A DNA stretch of 64,000 nt from Moringa oleifera (lineage: Eukaryota > Streptophyta > Magnoliopsida > Brassicales > Moringaceae), in the NCBI GenBank assembly GCA_021397835.1, contig JAJFZO010000747.1, positions 7,956,501 through 8,020,500 on the forward strand. Direction: 5' to 3'. A program made the translations under genes and the position numbers. The notes under the pieces are model-generated. The model did no database searches. It was not told where the DNA came from and was given only the letters and a program-made list of their open reading frames with translations. Every line of letters begins with the position of its first letter. Position 1 is the first letter of the stretch. Of the stretch, positions 10,526-23,492 are shown one piece after another.

Positions 10526-12567
10526 ACATGTCTTTAGTTCAATGAGTTAGCTTGGTAAGTCGATACCTTCAAAAGTAAGAAAACATAGCACACACAAAAC
10601 AAGGAAGTAAAGCTCATGTCATTACACTACAAAACAAGATGGAATTACGTGGAAAGTAGAGAAAAAGGGTCAAGAAGTAAGGTGAGTAAGAATGGGTCCT
10701 ATATCAACCCACTCCATTAGGCAATTATACGTCCCCTATAAAAAGTATGCTAAGCCTTTAACACCCGAGCAAGAGGAAACATCAACCCCTCTCTCTTGCT
10801 CTTGATAAATCAAATAGAATGACCATAACTATTACTATCGATGAAGTGATTTCTATCCCTCAATCGAGCCTTTTTATGTATAAGAATAAGGATAATGAAC
10901 TTTCTCCTACAATCTATAAACCTAGACCCAAATCATCTTATTTAATACCTTCAAACGAAGACCTTAGAAACCCATCCAGCTAGAAGAGAGTAGATAATTC
11001 AAACCCATGTTAAGACCTAAAATGTACTAGATTCAAGGATTTCATCATTGAGTGAAGATGAGGCTACTCTTTATAAGTGCTTCGGCTACTACATCCCTGA
11101 TTACTTTGATCAAGCTAACCATTGAAAGGGGATAGATCTCACATTCCACTGCGTTTCCCGATATAAGGAACCACCCTTTCATCCTAAGTAACTTTCTCGC
11201 CAGCCTTGCTTAGGATGCCTTTTTATCCATTTATGCAGTAAATAGTAACCCAATTAGTAGCTCTCAACCATGGTGCTTCTAACTTATTCTTTATTTGTTG
11301 TGCCACCCTACCTAGTAAAAAAAGGGCCCTAAAGGTCCACTTCTTAAAAACAAAAGACTGTAAACTCACTATTTGAGTTAGCCCTAATCGCTCGTGTATG
11401 ATATGCTCCACCTTCATTGTAAGATAGCTAATCAAATCGCTTATCACTAATTGAATCTCTATTTAGGAAGAGTAGACCGAAACACTCTCTATTCATTATA
11501 GCAGGTTGTGTGAATCAATGGCGCTTTCAGACAATGGAGAAAGACTTTCAATTTGTGGTTACCGATTAAGCCTCTCTATCTTATCCGAGATAACTAATCA
11601 TCATGTTTAGTCATAGTAGTGGCCCTTTCATTATACTCCCTTGGTCTTTTTTTTGAAAGAATTAGCCCATAGGTCAACAGCAATTTGGTTTTCTTCCTGT
11701 GAACTCCCTCTTTGACCATGGGTAACTAGCTTGATGATTGATCTCAATGAGTTCCAACTGTCTATCTAAGGATGAATCCTTTTTTCCCCCTTTTTTGAAG
11801 CAAGTCCTCTTCTGGTAGGGCAAGATAATTCTTTGTTAGTAGCTCTTAAAATGGCTTTAAAAGTGGATTGAGTCCTAAGCTGATCCCTTGAAACTAGCCA
11901 GACAATGGAGATATATGTGTGGATATGCATCATTGAATTCATTAGCTTACACAAGATCTACCTTTTAACCTCAGAACCTCAGAGTTCTATTAACCAATAG
12001 CCTGATAGAGAAAAGAGTCCCCATTTGGCTGATTAACAATGGCTGCATCCATTATAAGAGATTAAAGCTTGTATGATGAGAGTAAAAAGAATCTTTTTTT
12101 AAGAATTGTCAATGCGAAAGACAATAAAAGCGAAAATAAAAAGACTAGTGTCTTGCAGATTACCCTTGATGCGACAAGAAAATAGGCATCCAACAAAGAG
12201 AGTGATGTTTCTGCCATATCTTTATTAGGATAGTTTATTTTTTTCATTTTTTAGGAAAAAATTATAAATAGATTGTTTAGCTTAGTGTTCATATAGAATT
12301 CTAGAAAGAAGTTGTTTTTTTAGCAATTGAATTAAAAGGAACTATTTCTTACCTTAAAAGAAAGGCAATATCGCTTTCAATTCTTTAATTCACTAACTCA
12401 ACTTAAGGAAGACAAGAGAAAAGAGAAAAAAGAATAGCCAAGAAAGAGTGTGGTAGATTTCATTATATGTCATTCAGAAGGGCTTCATATAGTCTTATTT
12501 TGGGGTGTAACGTTATGGTTCTTTCCTCGACCAATTGAGAAAAACTGGTTCCAGAGGCATCTTTCAT
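10526..12567. other. Unassigned, mitochondrial-like spacer
   Basis: About 2 kb of AG/CT-rich sequence typical of plant mitochondrial spacer, lying downstream of the reversed rps12. Short open frames (for example 11223-11447 and 11766-11954, both minus) show no family I recognise. Confidence 0.4.
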
Positions 12568-12944
12568 TCATATATTTTGGGTTTTTCTTCAACATATTTT
12601 GATTTGCCTCTTCTTCGATCCAAAATTCCCAGCAAATCCTTGACACCTCAAATGCAATGGGATTTCGCACTTAGAAAATCTTTCATTCTGCCTTCTTTTA
12701 TTAAGACCATAGAATGTTCCTACGAATTTTGACCTTCACCTAAACTATAAGCAAATATATCATGTCAATTGCTCAATTGTACTTTAGTTATCATACATAA
12801 AGCTAAATTAGGTTTTTATAGTGTTCTAGTTAAAACATGTGGGCATACTCATTGTTTCTAGGGACATTGATCCAAAACTCGAGTATGACTTGTGCACTGT
12901 TTTTCTTCTTTACCATGATGAACTAATTTATTTAAAGTAGGCAT
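12568..12944 (-). pseudogene. rps12: Mitochondrial rps12 pseudogene, full length
   Basis: The intact gene encodes ribosomal protein S12 of the mitochondrial small subunit. Reverse strand, ATG at 12944 (MPTLNKL) to TGA at 12568: 377 bp against 378 bp for the usual 125 codons, so about one base is lost. Readable blocks are [37 protein letters not shown] and EEKPK. At least six in-frame stops occur, most explained by CAA/CAG/CGA to TAA/TAG/TGA; the place of the indel makes the 3' end read out of frame. It lies 48 bp after nad3, the standard plant nad3-rps12 pair. Confidence 0.93.
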
Positions 12945-12992
12945 TGCTTTTTTCTTTATCCTTCCCCCTGATTGCAGCCCTATCATTAGAGA

Positions 12993-13352
12993 TTACCCTT
13001 AATCTGAAGCACCATTTTTCCTTTCATTAAGAAATCTAATCCAATCATCAAAATGAATACAAAAGCCATCATGGACCAAAATCCAAACGTCCAATCTTGT
13101 TGGGAGGTGTTGCATAAGGAAAGGAAAGGGTTACTTTCGGATCAAGGATAATAAATAAAATTAAAACAAGATAAAATTGTGTATCAAAATGGGTTTGGCA
13201 TCACTAGAAGGATTGAAATGACATTTGCAAGCCAATAATTTTTCTAGATAGGTCAAAACATTTCTAAAAAATAAAAAAAGAAGATCGAGTAGGATTAAAG
13301 AAAATAGTAAACTAATCACTAAATAGATACAAATAGGTGCAAATTTTGACAT
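12993..13352 (-). pseudogene. nad3: Mitochondrial nad3 pseudogene, full length
   Basis: The intact gene encodes NADH dehydrogenase (complex I) subunit 3. ATG at 13352 begins MSKFAPICIYLVISLL, nearly identical to the plant protein. LEKLLACKCHFNP follows, where the intact protein has LSAYECGFDP, and FGFWSMMAF near 13070 and a GASD-stop end near 13000 complete it. The span of 360 bp against 357 bp implies a small indel; the frame stays open to 13161, then breaks. The proline in the usual STYPEKLS loop is replaced, as is the conserved YECGFDPF motif. Confidence 0.94.
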
Positions 13353-16300
13353 CACCACAGCTTTTAGATTTCTTGTTCTAGTTGTAAAGCAGCATACTAA
13401 AAAAAGTGTTATCGGATTAGATGGTCGAATAATGAACAACTACTCTTATCTTCCTTTTCTTCTTCAGCTAATTCTTGATTGCCTTAACACCTTAATATCA
13501 AGGTGGTCGAAAAAAACGACAAGTAGAAGCAACCGATTCTTTGGTCATTTACTTGACTCTTTATTGTTAGTCCATGCTTGCTGTCATGCTAGCAAAAGTG
13601 AATGTTTTGATTAGTTTTACCTATTATTGGATTTAAGCCATTGACTCTCGCATTAAGAAAGTGATACTCTAACGTTGAGTCAAGTAGGTCAAGCTGAGTC
13701 AAGTCAAAGAAAATAGACCCCTATAAGAGAAAGCTACGTAACCAAAGTTCCCTTTACTGTGCAAGGGAGGTAAAACACTAAGCAAGAGAAAGCATTATCA
13801 CTACACAAAATGAAGCAGCTGCTATTACATTAAGATCAACCACTTGGAGAACATAAAGGCTTTCTTTCTTAGTCATCTGTCTTAATATAAGTGGATTCTA
13901 ATTCATGCGGTCATTCTTACCTGCATTGGTGTTTTAACTTCCTACTTTTCGACATAACAAAATGTTTCCACTATATTTCTCAAGAGTACTTAAAGGAAAT
14001 GAGACGGGTCCAAGTAGGAAAAAATTAACTAAAAAGTAAGGCACACAATAATGGATCAACTCATCTAACACCATCCATTTGGATCGAACTAAAATGAATT
14101 GGATTGATTTGACCTCTCACTCGGATGTGAGACTCTCGTCGCCGACAGATGTCCCATGCCACCTTTATGAATAAATACGCTTCAATGATCATGTGAGCCA
14201 ATCTTTGTTTCATCGGCTTGCTCTTTTAACCAAAATTGAGAAGGGAAATTCCTGTAAGATTATTAATGAATGTAGATCAAGTCTCTTTAATTCGCAATAG
14301 GTGTATATGCTTCCCTAAGGCGAGAGCATTTACTTCTTTAAAGGTGGGTGTTTATGGGACTTCTGCATCACCAACTGCAAGATTAAAATCTCTTTCTGTG
14401 TCTATTGATATCTCTTTAGAATTAGAATTTTTTTTTCAAATAGGACCAATAAATTAATTTAAAAAATAGCTCTTAGTAATCGGTAAGCCCAAACCTTCCC
14501 TCAACTTAAAAATAATCCTTTCGGTGGAGAATTTCCTACGTATGAATTGTTTCAATCCATCACTAAAGTAAAATCGTACACAAAATTTATAGTATAAAAG
14601 GTATCACTTTAGCACCGTGTCCTTTAATAAAAAGTCCTCATTCGAGTAGTCTTATAGGTTTACCTAGGGGCTCGATTGCAACCATTCTTGCTAAGTATAA
14701 CCTCAGTCCTAATGAAAGATCAAATGCCATTTGTGAAGTAACTTCGTGATTCAATGAATTCCCTTAAATCCAATGACGCAAGATGAACTAGAATAGGCAA
14801 ATTGATCGAGGTAGCGACAAGCTCTAATCAAAAGAAACTACAAATTCAGTAGAAAGACATATAAGCAAGCCTTTATTGATTTTCGTATGGATTACTTTTC
14901 TTTACTTTTCTTTCCATAGGTACACATTTTTGTTTAATCTGCTTTATAACTTTAAAGGATTGAGAAGAAGTCTTTTTATCCTTTTAAACCCTACTCTAAT
15001 CTTTCAAATTAAGCTTCCTATTTAGTTAGTGCAAACACTGAAGGATCAGTAGACACTGGATAAGAAAGGCTTTCAATCGAAGCTCCCGAACCTATTTCAA
15101 AGTTAGTTTATGATTCAGTTTTTGATCTAGTTACTATTTTGACATCCTAAATCGAGTGGCTCTAAACGAAGGTTTGCCTACCTCTCCAGTTATAGAAAGA
15201 GAGAAAAGGCCTTCAAAGGCTTAATTCAAGCTAGAAATAATGCTAGAAAACTAGCCATATCGATAATGGTAAGTGGTGATAACAAAAGGACATTTTTTAA
15301 AGCTTGAGAGGCAATGATCGGGGTAGAATAAAGTGAAAAAGAATGTTATTTGAACTAGGTTGGGCCGAGGAGGCCTATGTAGTATTTCTCTCCATAGGGG
15401 TGGGCAAGGAAAAAAGGTAATTCATTATACCTTTGGAGACAAAGAGTCACTTAAAGATCTTTTCAGACACCACTTTGTAAAAGGCGGGTATCATGCTCAA
15501 TAGAACCATACTTTGCTATGTCAATAAAAGAGAAAGAAGGAGAAGAGCAAAATGAGGCCTTATTAAATTAGCCCTAATTGGATTCACTTTTTGTTGAAGT
15601 GGGTCATACTGGAAGAATAGTAAGCCACCTTAATTAAATAAAGGTAGGGTCTCCCCTTCTTAGCGAACACTAGCAATAAAGACTGCGCTTGTTTCATATG
15701 CTGTAAAGATCTCACTATTTGACAAGACTTATTCTTGTATCAGTCCTCTCTAAAGAAGCTAACATTTTAACATTTAATAGGCTAACATTCTTAGTGGTAT
15801 GAATAGTGTTACTGTAACATGCTATTTAGGAAAGCTGGTTATAAGGTTATAGGTCAAGCATAGTCACTCGACACCAATAGAAATATTTTAAAGTCTTTAC
15901 ACAAATAAGAGCAAGGGAGTTTTCAAACACAAGTAAACTCATGGGCACAAACAAAGAAGCTAGTTAAGGGAGAGATAGATTTATAGGGCTTTACCCCAAA
16001 TGTAATCAATCCTTCTAGCTAAAAAATTATAGTTTTCTTTGAGAACATCCCTTCAGGAAGTAAGAGCAATTGGCCCTTCCCTTACCAAAGATTGAGCTCT
16101 AGTTAAGAAATGGAGACATCAGGGTCAGGAAGTGCTACGTTGCAGTGTGTATTTTACAATAAGTTTGTCTCTTTTGTTTATGGGTTGCATACAAGCTTGA
16201 CGGAGTGAATCTTGTCTAGAGGGAATTTTATATAACATATCAGATGAAATATCATAAGTAATTCAGTGCTTCAAAAACATGAGTCACGCTTTTTAAAGGC

Positions 16301-17455
16301 TCTAAAAAAAAGGCTTCTATCATCGAATCCAATCCTTTTCTTTTTGGTATGTCGCTCCGTGAGCAATGAGTGAGAAAAGAAAGTAAGTTATCATCATGGA
16401 ATTATTTGAGACATTAGCTTTGTTTTAAGGAAACATGATGGATAGTTTTTCATAAGGACAAGTTAATACGATTGTAGAGATGCTTCCATAGGCACTTTTT
16501 TTGGTGAATACGGCTAGGAAGATGTTTCTGCATACACTAGGTCCTGTGCTACTTAAACAGATTGGGGAGGAAAACTATCCCAAATCTATGTCCAGCTAAT
16601 CTATAAATACTAAGGGCAAAAAGAATTACCTCTAGTAGAAGTCCTTTTCAATAAAGCAATCTTCATCTTGGAAGTAAAACAATGGGTGAAATCGACTTGC
16701 CAACAGTGCCATTTCGTGGAAGAGTGAAAAAGGGTCTTATCTTATTCCATTTCTTCCTTAACTAAGGTCTGGCAGGCACGGGGAAGTCAAATAAATCCTG
16801 ACTACTAAAGTTGAACTAATAGTAGAAGAATACATCCTCTAGCCTTAGAAAGCCTATCCTCAGATGTGAAGGCTTAGGTGAGGGAGTCAAATGTATCAGT
16901 TTTGCGATTTGAGGCCTACTAGTCTTAATACATGTTGCTGTGAGTAACCATAGAAGAACTACATGAAGCTCACATCACCACATGTCAAGCATTAACTTCA
17001 ACATTATCATCACAAGAGATTAGTAATAATATTCATTTTTTATCCATTCTAGTCTCACGCACCTCTTTTCATTTGAGAATCGAGGAAAGATCCCATTCTT
17101 CGAGTTGAAATAACTTCTATCGAGCCATTAAGTGGTGAGTTTTCTTTCATTCATTTAGGTTTTTATAAGCCGAAAAGTCTTTAAAGAAAGGAAGCTTTCA
17201 ATTCTTTCCTACATCTAATAATCTATCCAGTACACGTAGCCTTTGCAACTTTCGATTAATTTCAATTGTCTAAGCCTAACCTTCAAATGGTGTCTCATTT
17301 AATCTTGGTGTAATTGGCCTCGTAGTCTCTTCCTTTAGGGCTCAATTACTTATTTTTTTGATACTCGAAATAAGGGCATCAGAGCGGACAGTTGGCTTTT
17401 TGGTGTCTGCAAATCCAGGTGCAATCTAAGACCCTTACCTTATCCTTTAGTTATG
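13353..17455. other. Unassigned, mitochondrial-like sequence
   Basis: About 4.1 kb upstream of nad3. I looked for a trnS gene, often placed upstream of nad3, and did not find one. Short open frames such as 13432-13614 and 14236-14457 (+) are unassigned. Composition matches the flanking mitochondrial-like DNA. Confidence 0.4.
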
Positions 17456-17458
17456 TAA

Positions 17459-18445
17459 GGCCATTTCCATCCTATATACTAAATTTAACACCATTTTGTT
17501 GTTAAAAAGGAATTTTTTTGGAATATCTCAATACTATTTATTTCATGTTTAACTCATTTACATCAAATTAGTTTTATAAATATTATTTTAATAATATAAA
17601 TAATAATAATCAATAAAAAAATTTATAATATTAATTAATTTATTTATAATAATAAAATACTTAATATAACTTATAATTTTAATTTATTTATTTTAAATCA
17701 ATTAATATGATATAATAAATTATATTTTTTAGTAATTTTTTAAAATTATTTATTTATCAACTTAATTTTATAATTATATTTTTTATATAATTTTTATTTG
17801 GTTATTTTTGTGAGTGAGTGGATCATGTAATACCTTTGATCAATGTTTTATTAGCATAAGAGAAAGTAGAGATAACTTATCTACGTTTTAAATAGTTTTA
17901 GGGTTAGTTTATTATTATTGGAGTGTTTTAATTTTAATCAATATTATAATTTGAGTTTGTGGTATAATCGTTAATATGTAGTTATGTTTATTGTACTATA
18001 CTTTCGATTGAAATAAATTTTATTTTTATCATATTCATCCAATATTTAAATTATATCATAACTTATAAACAATTGTAATTTTATATATTTTTAAATAATA
18101 ATTTTAATATTATATATAATATTATCATTAAATAAATACATTATTATTAATAATTTAAATAATATATATATATATATGTTGAATATTGATCCTATTTTAA
18201 TTATCTTGACGAGATATTCTCAGTAATCTAATTTTTTCTTAATAATATGATATATTTATTAAGTTATTCATCAAAAATACAAAAACTAAACAAGAATTAT
18301 GTAATTTTTTTTTAAAAAAAACATGCATTTAGTGCAACTACAATGCTGCACCAAATTATTGAAACCATTTAGCAATTTCATTGGGGAATATTTTACAATG
18401 AATTCAACACCAATTTGGTGTTGTACTATCTCGTTGAAGATGGCC
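17459..18445. mobile_element. PIF/Harbinger-like non-autonomous element, 987 bp
   Basis: A very AT-rich block set into GC-richer flanks. The left end GGCCATTTCCATCC and the right end ...GAAGATGGCC form imperfect terminal inverted repeats. Inside them, AACACCATTTTGTTGTT on the left and CACCAATTTGGTGTTG on the right add a second inverted layer. The trinucleotide TAA flanks both sides (17456-17458 and 18446-18448), the target duplication expected of PIF/Harbinger elements. No coding sequence is visible, so transposase would have to come from elsewhere. Clear flanks and ends suggest a younger insertion than the surrounding organellar DNA. Confidence 0.82.
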
Positions 18446-18448
18446 TAA

Positions 18449-21400
18449 GTTCCATAAGCAGTATTTATTATAGCTGCTTTCGAAGCGAAGATGGTTTACC
18501 TTATCTCTCGCTTTTAAAGTAAAGACGTTAATTGGTAGCTAGTTGACTTAAAATACCAACATCATTAAAAGAAAGAGGAGCAAAAGGAGTTGATTCTTTA
18601 TTTAAAAGCTAAAAAGCTAAGAAAGAAAAAGAAATAATTTAGTTTGAAGCTTACCATCAAGCAAAGAAATTAGAGGGGAGTTGATAGCAAGCTGCAGAAT
18701 TATGTGATTGATCCATTACGCTATTCCCTAATTGAAGGAAGTAGGAATATACTATAATGATTGCCAAAGGAGTGCATTCCTCAATTAGGCTAAGAGAACT
18801 GAGCTGGTGTTAGATTGGATTAGGTAAGATTATGACTCGGTTGACTTTGGGGAACCTATGAATATAGAGGTTGGATAAAGAGTTGGGACAGTTGCTATTG
18901 AATCAAAATTGGTTTTTTTTAAAGTAAAAAAGAAGGAGTAAGCCTTCAACTGTAAATCTAATGACAAGGGAAACTGCTTTTTAGTTAGACTTAATAAAGC
19001 TTTCTTAAGATAGAACTCTCAGGATGAATGTAAGGACAGTTGGTCAAGATTCAACATGATTACATCTTGCTCCTCCTTATGACCATTAAGTGCCTTTATC
19101 TTTTGTTTTATAATGTTAGAAGAGGAAGGTTAGGCAGTTCTTAGAGTGATTGAAGGACAAAGGGAATGGATCTTCAAAACAATTGTAAGTCTTACTCAAG
19201 TTCTTCCCTTCAAGGAAAGGGCCTTAACCTTTATTGAAAGGAAACACAACGAGTCATTGGTTGAACAGGAAGAGATGCTACAGGCACTTAGTTGTTGAAT
19301 AGTTTGCCTATCCAAACTCACCCTTCTCGAGTGAGTCAACCTTCTCTCTCAAGATCAATGATAGGCAATCAATGACTAAGTGCACCTTCAGACCCTAATT
19401 AAATTAGTGTGCCCTACTATTTCTTATACCTCTCTTTACCGCCTTTCTAATGAACGGTGCAATATGCTCGATGACCTACCTTACTTTTAAAATGATAAGT
19501 GGTTCCCTTCCTCTCCTTTATCTTTTATCCTTGCTCGCTGGAAAGCATTCATTCCTTGCGTTCCATTTGTTGGAATGAGTGGAGCATTTACATCTTTTTT
19601 AGTCTTCTATGGTTGATCAGCCATATTAAAGAATCAAAAGGAAAAGCAAGGCAAGGTGTCCATTAGGACTTCATTCCTATCTGAGAACCACTTCATTAGG
19701 AACATATGGCAAAAGTAGTCTCTAATGGTCCGAGGGAGGGGGGAAATTAATTTGTTTTTCATCTAGATCCAAGTATAGTAGAGATAGGTCACCCTTAAAT
19801 ATCTTGATTTCACTGAGTTGAATGTTAAAAGTTTGGTGTATTATAGCTACTAGTAAGGCATAGAGTAGTATCAGTTAAGACTTTTCCTCTTTCCTTTTTG
19901 TATGCTTTCATCGGGCATTTAATTTTGTTTCACAAAAACCCGAGGTAATTTTAATATGCATCTTTGTAGAAAGGTGAGGCACTTTCCCTCACATATGATA
20001 AAGAAATCTAGGATGACGAATTTTAAAAGACCAGTAAGAGATAGGGAGAGGGAGGCTTTCGAAACAAAGAGAGACTAGAAAGAACATGAGAATTGACAAC
20101 ATTCCTATGAGTGCTTATGTCTTGAAGAGTTAATAAAGTGGAGCCCTCTTTTATATTTCACTCTTGTTTTAGCATCATCATATATTGATCCGAAGAAAAT
20201 TATGATTGGTTGTTGTACAAATTAAGGATTTTGAAAACCTCCATGCAAAAGTTGTAAGGATGGGAGCTATAGCCGCGTGATAGAGGAAGAAACCGGGGCT
20301 AACAGAGTGAAGCCATTTGTGTCGAGTATGTTGATTGAAAGAATAAGGGAATAACTCAAATGCCAACATAAAAATAAAAAAAGCCATGTCGTTGAAAGTG
20401 GAAGACTTTTAAGATCCATTCATTGCTCGATTTTGCATGCTCTACTCCCAAAATGCAAAGAGACTTGCAAGGACAGATTCGGGTAGGTTGGTTTGGAAAC
20501 CCATGGGAGAGGCAGGCTAAGTGAAATAAAATAATATACTAGTGCTACTAAAGAACCTTATGAATCATGCACGACACACTTTTTATATCTCCTCCATCCA
20601 TAAGGTGAATAGCTTAGCTTACAGCACAGCGTGTTCTCCAACACATCGCCTGGCTAGTGCATTGGCCTTACCATAATAAGGTTAAGAGGTGTGACCCTTC
20701 AATTACAATACTCCATGGCATTTCCTTTTGTAAAATCTGTATAACTTCTAATAAAAAGATTCATTCTTTATAAACAAAGTACCAACCAAAAGAGTGCATT
20801 ACCTCTTTAAATGAAAAAGAGAACGCTTTGTATAAACACCCTCGAGCCATATTCATCGCTTTAGGCTCAATATTATTTCATTTCGTTTTATTTATGGCCA
20901 ATGAACATATATATGGAGCTATGTCGACTTTCTGTTGACCAAATGATTAAGTATACCATACCACGTATCATTCCTAAAAAAAGAAAAAAAGAAAAAAAAA
21001 GATATAATGATCATGTTGTAAGACCTTATTTGTTTTTACTTGATGTTATTTTCCTCAGTTCTTTTTTACATTACATAAAGTGGCTTGCTTACCTAGCGTT
21101 TGTGTTAAGGATCTAATCAAAGTCAAATTGAAATTTAAAATGAAAAAAAAAAAACCTTTCCTTTGTTATCCAAAGTACAAATGTACTTTTTGATCTTTAG
21201 TAAAGGGGGATTAAGTCAAGAAAATCTTTTACTTTTTTAAGTATCAACGTCCTCATTGAGAGCCTATAACATCTAGTGGTGCCCTCGTGGGCATGTTACT
21301 CTCTGGTTCGGGCTGGTCTAATCAAAGTCAATCAACTCACATGGAATATAGGGTGAGTTTTCACTAAGCTGATCGCTTGAGTCTATAGGTTACCTCTCAT

Positions 21401-22639
21401 ATCTGCTTTTCGACAAGATCTATGTTCTTCTTCTTACAGACCAAGTTAAGCCTTTAGTTTAAATAGGTTTGGGATAGGTCATTACGATCCTTACTTACCA
21501 CCTTTTGGTGAAGTAGGCTGATGAGGCTAAATTTTAAGTAGGTTTAGGATAGGTCCTTGATCTACTTTCTTTTTCCTCTAGAGGTTGTTGCCTCGTGGCT
21601 AACTCAAACAGGTTAAAGTTCGACATAGAGCTTTTTGGTTGCTAAGTTATAACAGTAGTGAGCAACATCCAACAACTCTAGTTCTTATAGTTTGCACTAA
21701 AGTGCCTTAAGTAGCCCTCGAGGAGTCAGTTTATTCTCTCTATCTAAGCTTTCAATGATATACCAACTGTAGTTATCTTACCATCAGATACCAACAGTTG
21801 TCTTCTAACATTATCGACCTTTAAATATTACGTTTTCATTAATTTCACATAACATAGGACAAAAAGCTCTTTTCATAATTGGAAACAACTTAATTTTTGA
21901 TCTCTTGCATTGCATTACCATAACAAGAAAAAAAAATAGAGAAATTACTCATATGACTCAAAATGAACTTTTCTCAATGGAGGAAAGGAATAGCAATAAA
22001 TTCCTATGGAGCATCCAGGAACAAAAAGATTAAATCAAATAATGAATTATTATGTGGTCTGAAGAAATCAAAGGTTGGCTTCCACAGTTTCATCTATATT
22101 AAATCTTAATATCAAAATAGCTTATATAGTTATATAATTCAAGTCCACTAACATTCGATTTATTTCTCATTTTTTGAATATGATTAGAACAATGGAGAAG
22201 TAGGAAGACATTATCTATTTATAGTGGGTATCTAGAATATCTATGTCCTAAAACATAAAATATGAATAATAAAACATAAGGAGTGAAACATGAGGAGTAC
22301 ACCTTGAAGTGACATAATAATTCTCCTAATTAACTACTTATCATCATAATGAACATTCTACTGAAAAACTAAAAAAACTACTAGCCAAGCACCTTTTTTT
22401 TTTTCATATCTATGTTCTTTACTGAGAAAGAAAATAAAGACTAAGAAAGGACTTTCGTATAAATTATATAAGTCATTATCAATGATGACTAAAGCCTCTT
22501 TTTTAGGGCCTTTAAAGAGCGTGACTCTATCACTTAGTTAAAGAACCCATTTTATTCAACTCATGAATTAACCCATTATCAGTTTACTACATACATATAT
22601 ATATATATATATATACATATATGTGTATCATTTGTGTCT
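18449..22639. other. Unassigned, organelle-like sequence
   Basis: About 4.2 kb with no gene I can name. A 69-codon frame at 20178-20387 (-) is hydrophobic and unbroken but unrecognised. Somewhere between about 21.8 and 22.7 kb the sequence becomes plastid; the edge is not sharp to the eye. A TA microsatellite lies at 22590-22622. Confidence 0.4.
22590..22622. repeat. (TA)n microsatellite
   Basis: Alternating TA of about 33 bp with one interruption, close upstream of the trnD-GUC remnant. Confidence 0.9.
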
Positions 22640-22732
22640 CTATTACAAGACAAGGAAACTAAATGGTTCGAATGAAATCCAATAAGAAAAAAGAAATAAG
22701 AATTTTATGGTTGTGCTCCTCATTCAGAGCGT

Positions 22733-22806
22733 GGGATTGTAGTTTAATTAGTTAGAGCACTGCCTTGTCAAGGCAGAAGTTGCGAGTTTGGGCCTTGTCA
22801 GTCCCG
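22733..22806 (+). tRNA. trnD-GUC: Plastid trnD-GUC, mutated nuclear copy
   Basis: A 74-nt sequence from GGGATTG to CAGTCCCG. The anticodon arm CTGCC-TTGTCAA-GGCAG is perfectly paired with anticodon GUC (aspartate). The acceptor pairs with one G-U. The T arm reads GCGAG-TTTGGGC-CTTGT, so the usual TTCGAGC loop has changed, and the D arm differs from plastid sequence at a few places. It still folds on paper, but the changed T loop removes internal promoter bases a nuclear polymerase III gene would need. Most likely a tRNA-like relic. Confidence 0.85.
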
Positions 22807-23390
22807 ACCTAGGTACCATAGGTTTCGATCAATTCATCTCTTCATTTTCTATGAGGAAGGGAGACAAAGAGTAAGATCTAATTCTAGCATGAGATTCTTC
22901 TTTCGTTTCACATTTCTCATTGAGACAAATCAAGTCCAAATGATAATAACTAGTACCAATTGATGAAGGAAAGAAATATGTAGGTTAGTACAATTGGGGA
23001 TATCACCATATTTAGAATTCAAAGAGATAGCGTATTGGTCTAGCTTTTTCAATTATTCTTGATCCATCCAATAGAGTAACACAATTTCTTTCTCAAAATC
23101 ACAAAAATGTTTTTTCATGATACATAATTAACTTAACAGAGTTTCCTCAACAACATACTTATCACATTCCACTTACCCATTTTTCTAGCAAAGATTCTAT
23201 ATAACTTATATGATTAATTGGGGACAATCTATCTATCTTAGAAAAATGAATTGCACATTAGGTCCTTGATGTATTCATCCTAGTATAAGGAAGTGAAATA
23301 CTAACAAAAAGTCAAAGATACCCTCCAACTTCTTATGATTCGAGATTGGGAAGGGATATAGAATTAAAAAAAAAATGACGAGATTATATT

Positions 23391-23492
23391 ATGGAAGTAC
23401 CAAGCATTTATTGCTACTGCACTATTCATTCTAAATCTACTACTTTTTATTATTTAAAAAATAAGTATATTATAAACCTTAAGTAAAAATGA
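23391..23492 (+). pseudogene. psbM: Plastid psbM pseudogene
   Basis: The intact gene encodes a 34-residue one-helix subunit at the photosystem II dimer interface. ATG at 23391 gives MEV, then a short deletion and frameshift, then AFIATALFIL as in the intact protein, then LLLFII and a stop. The tail AAAATGATT near 23487 fits the normal C-terminal QND region. It is placed correctly relative to trnD-GUC. Confidence 0.82.

Noticed and set aside
10625..10650. CACTACAAAACAAG as the end of another CACTA element
   Set aside because: No subterminal repeats and no matching inverted end nearby; the 5-base start is expected by chance.
20178..20387. Hydrophobic 69-codon minus frame as a mitochondrial complex or ccm gene
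   Set aside because: I compared it from memory with nad, cox, atp6, cob, ccm and mttB proteins and found no convincing block.
22480..22545. Possible tRNA in reverse (AACTAAGTGATAGAGTCACG)
   Set aside because: It looks like a D arm, but no complete cloverleaf or T arm could be built.
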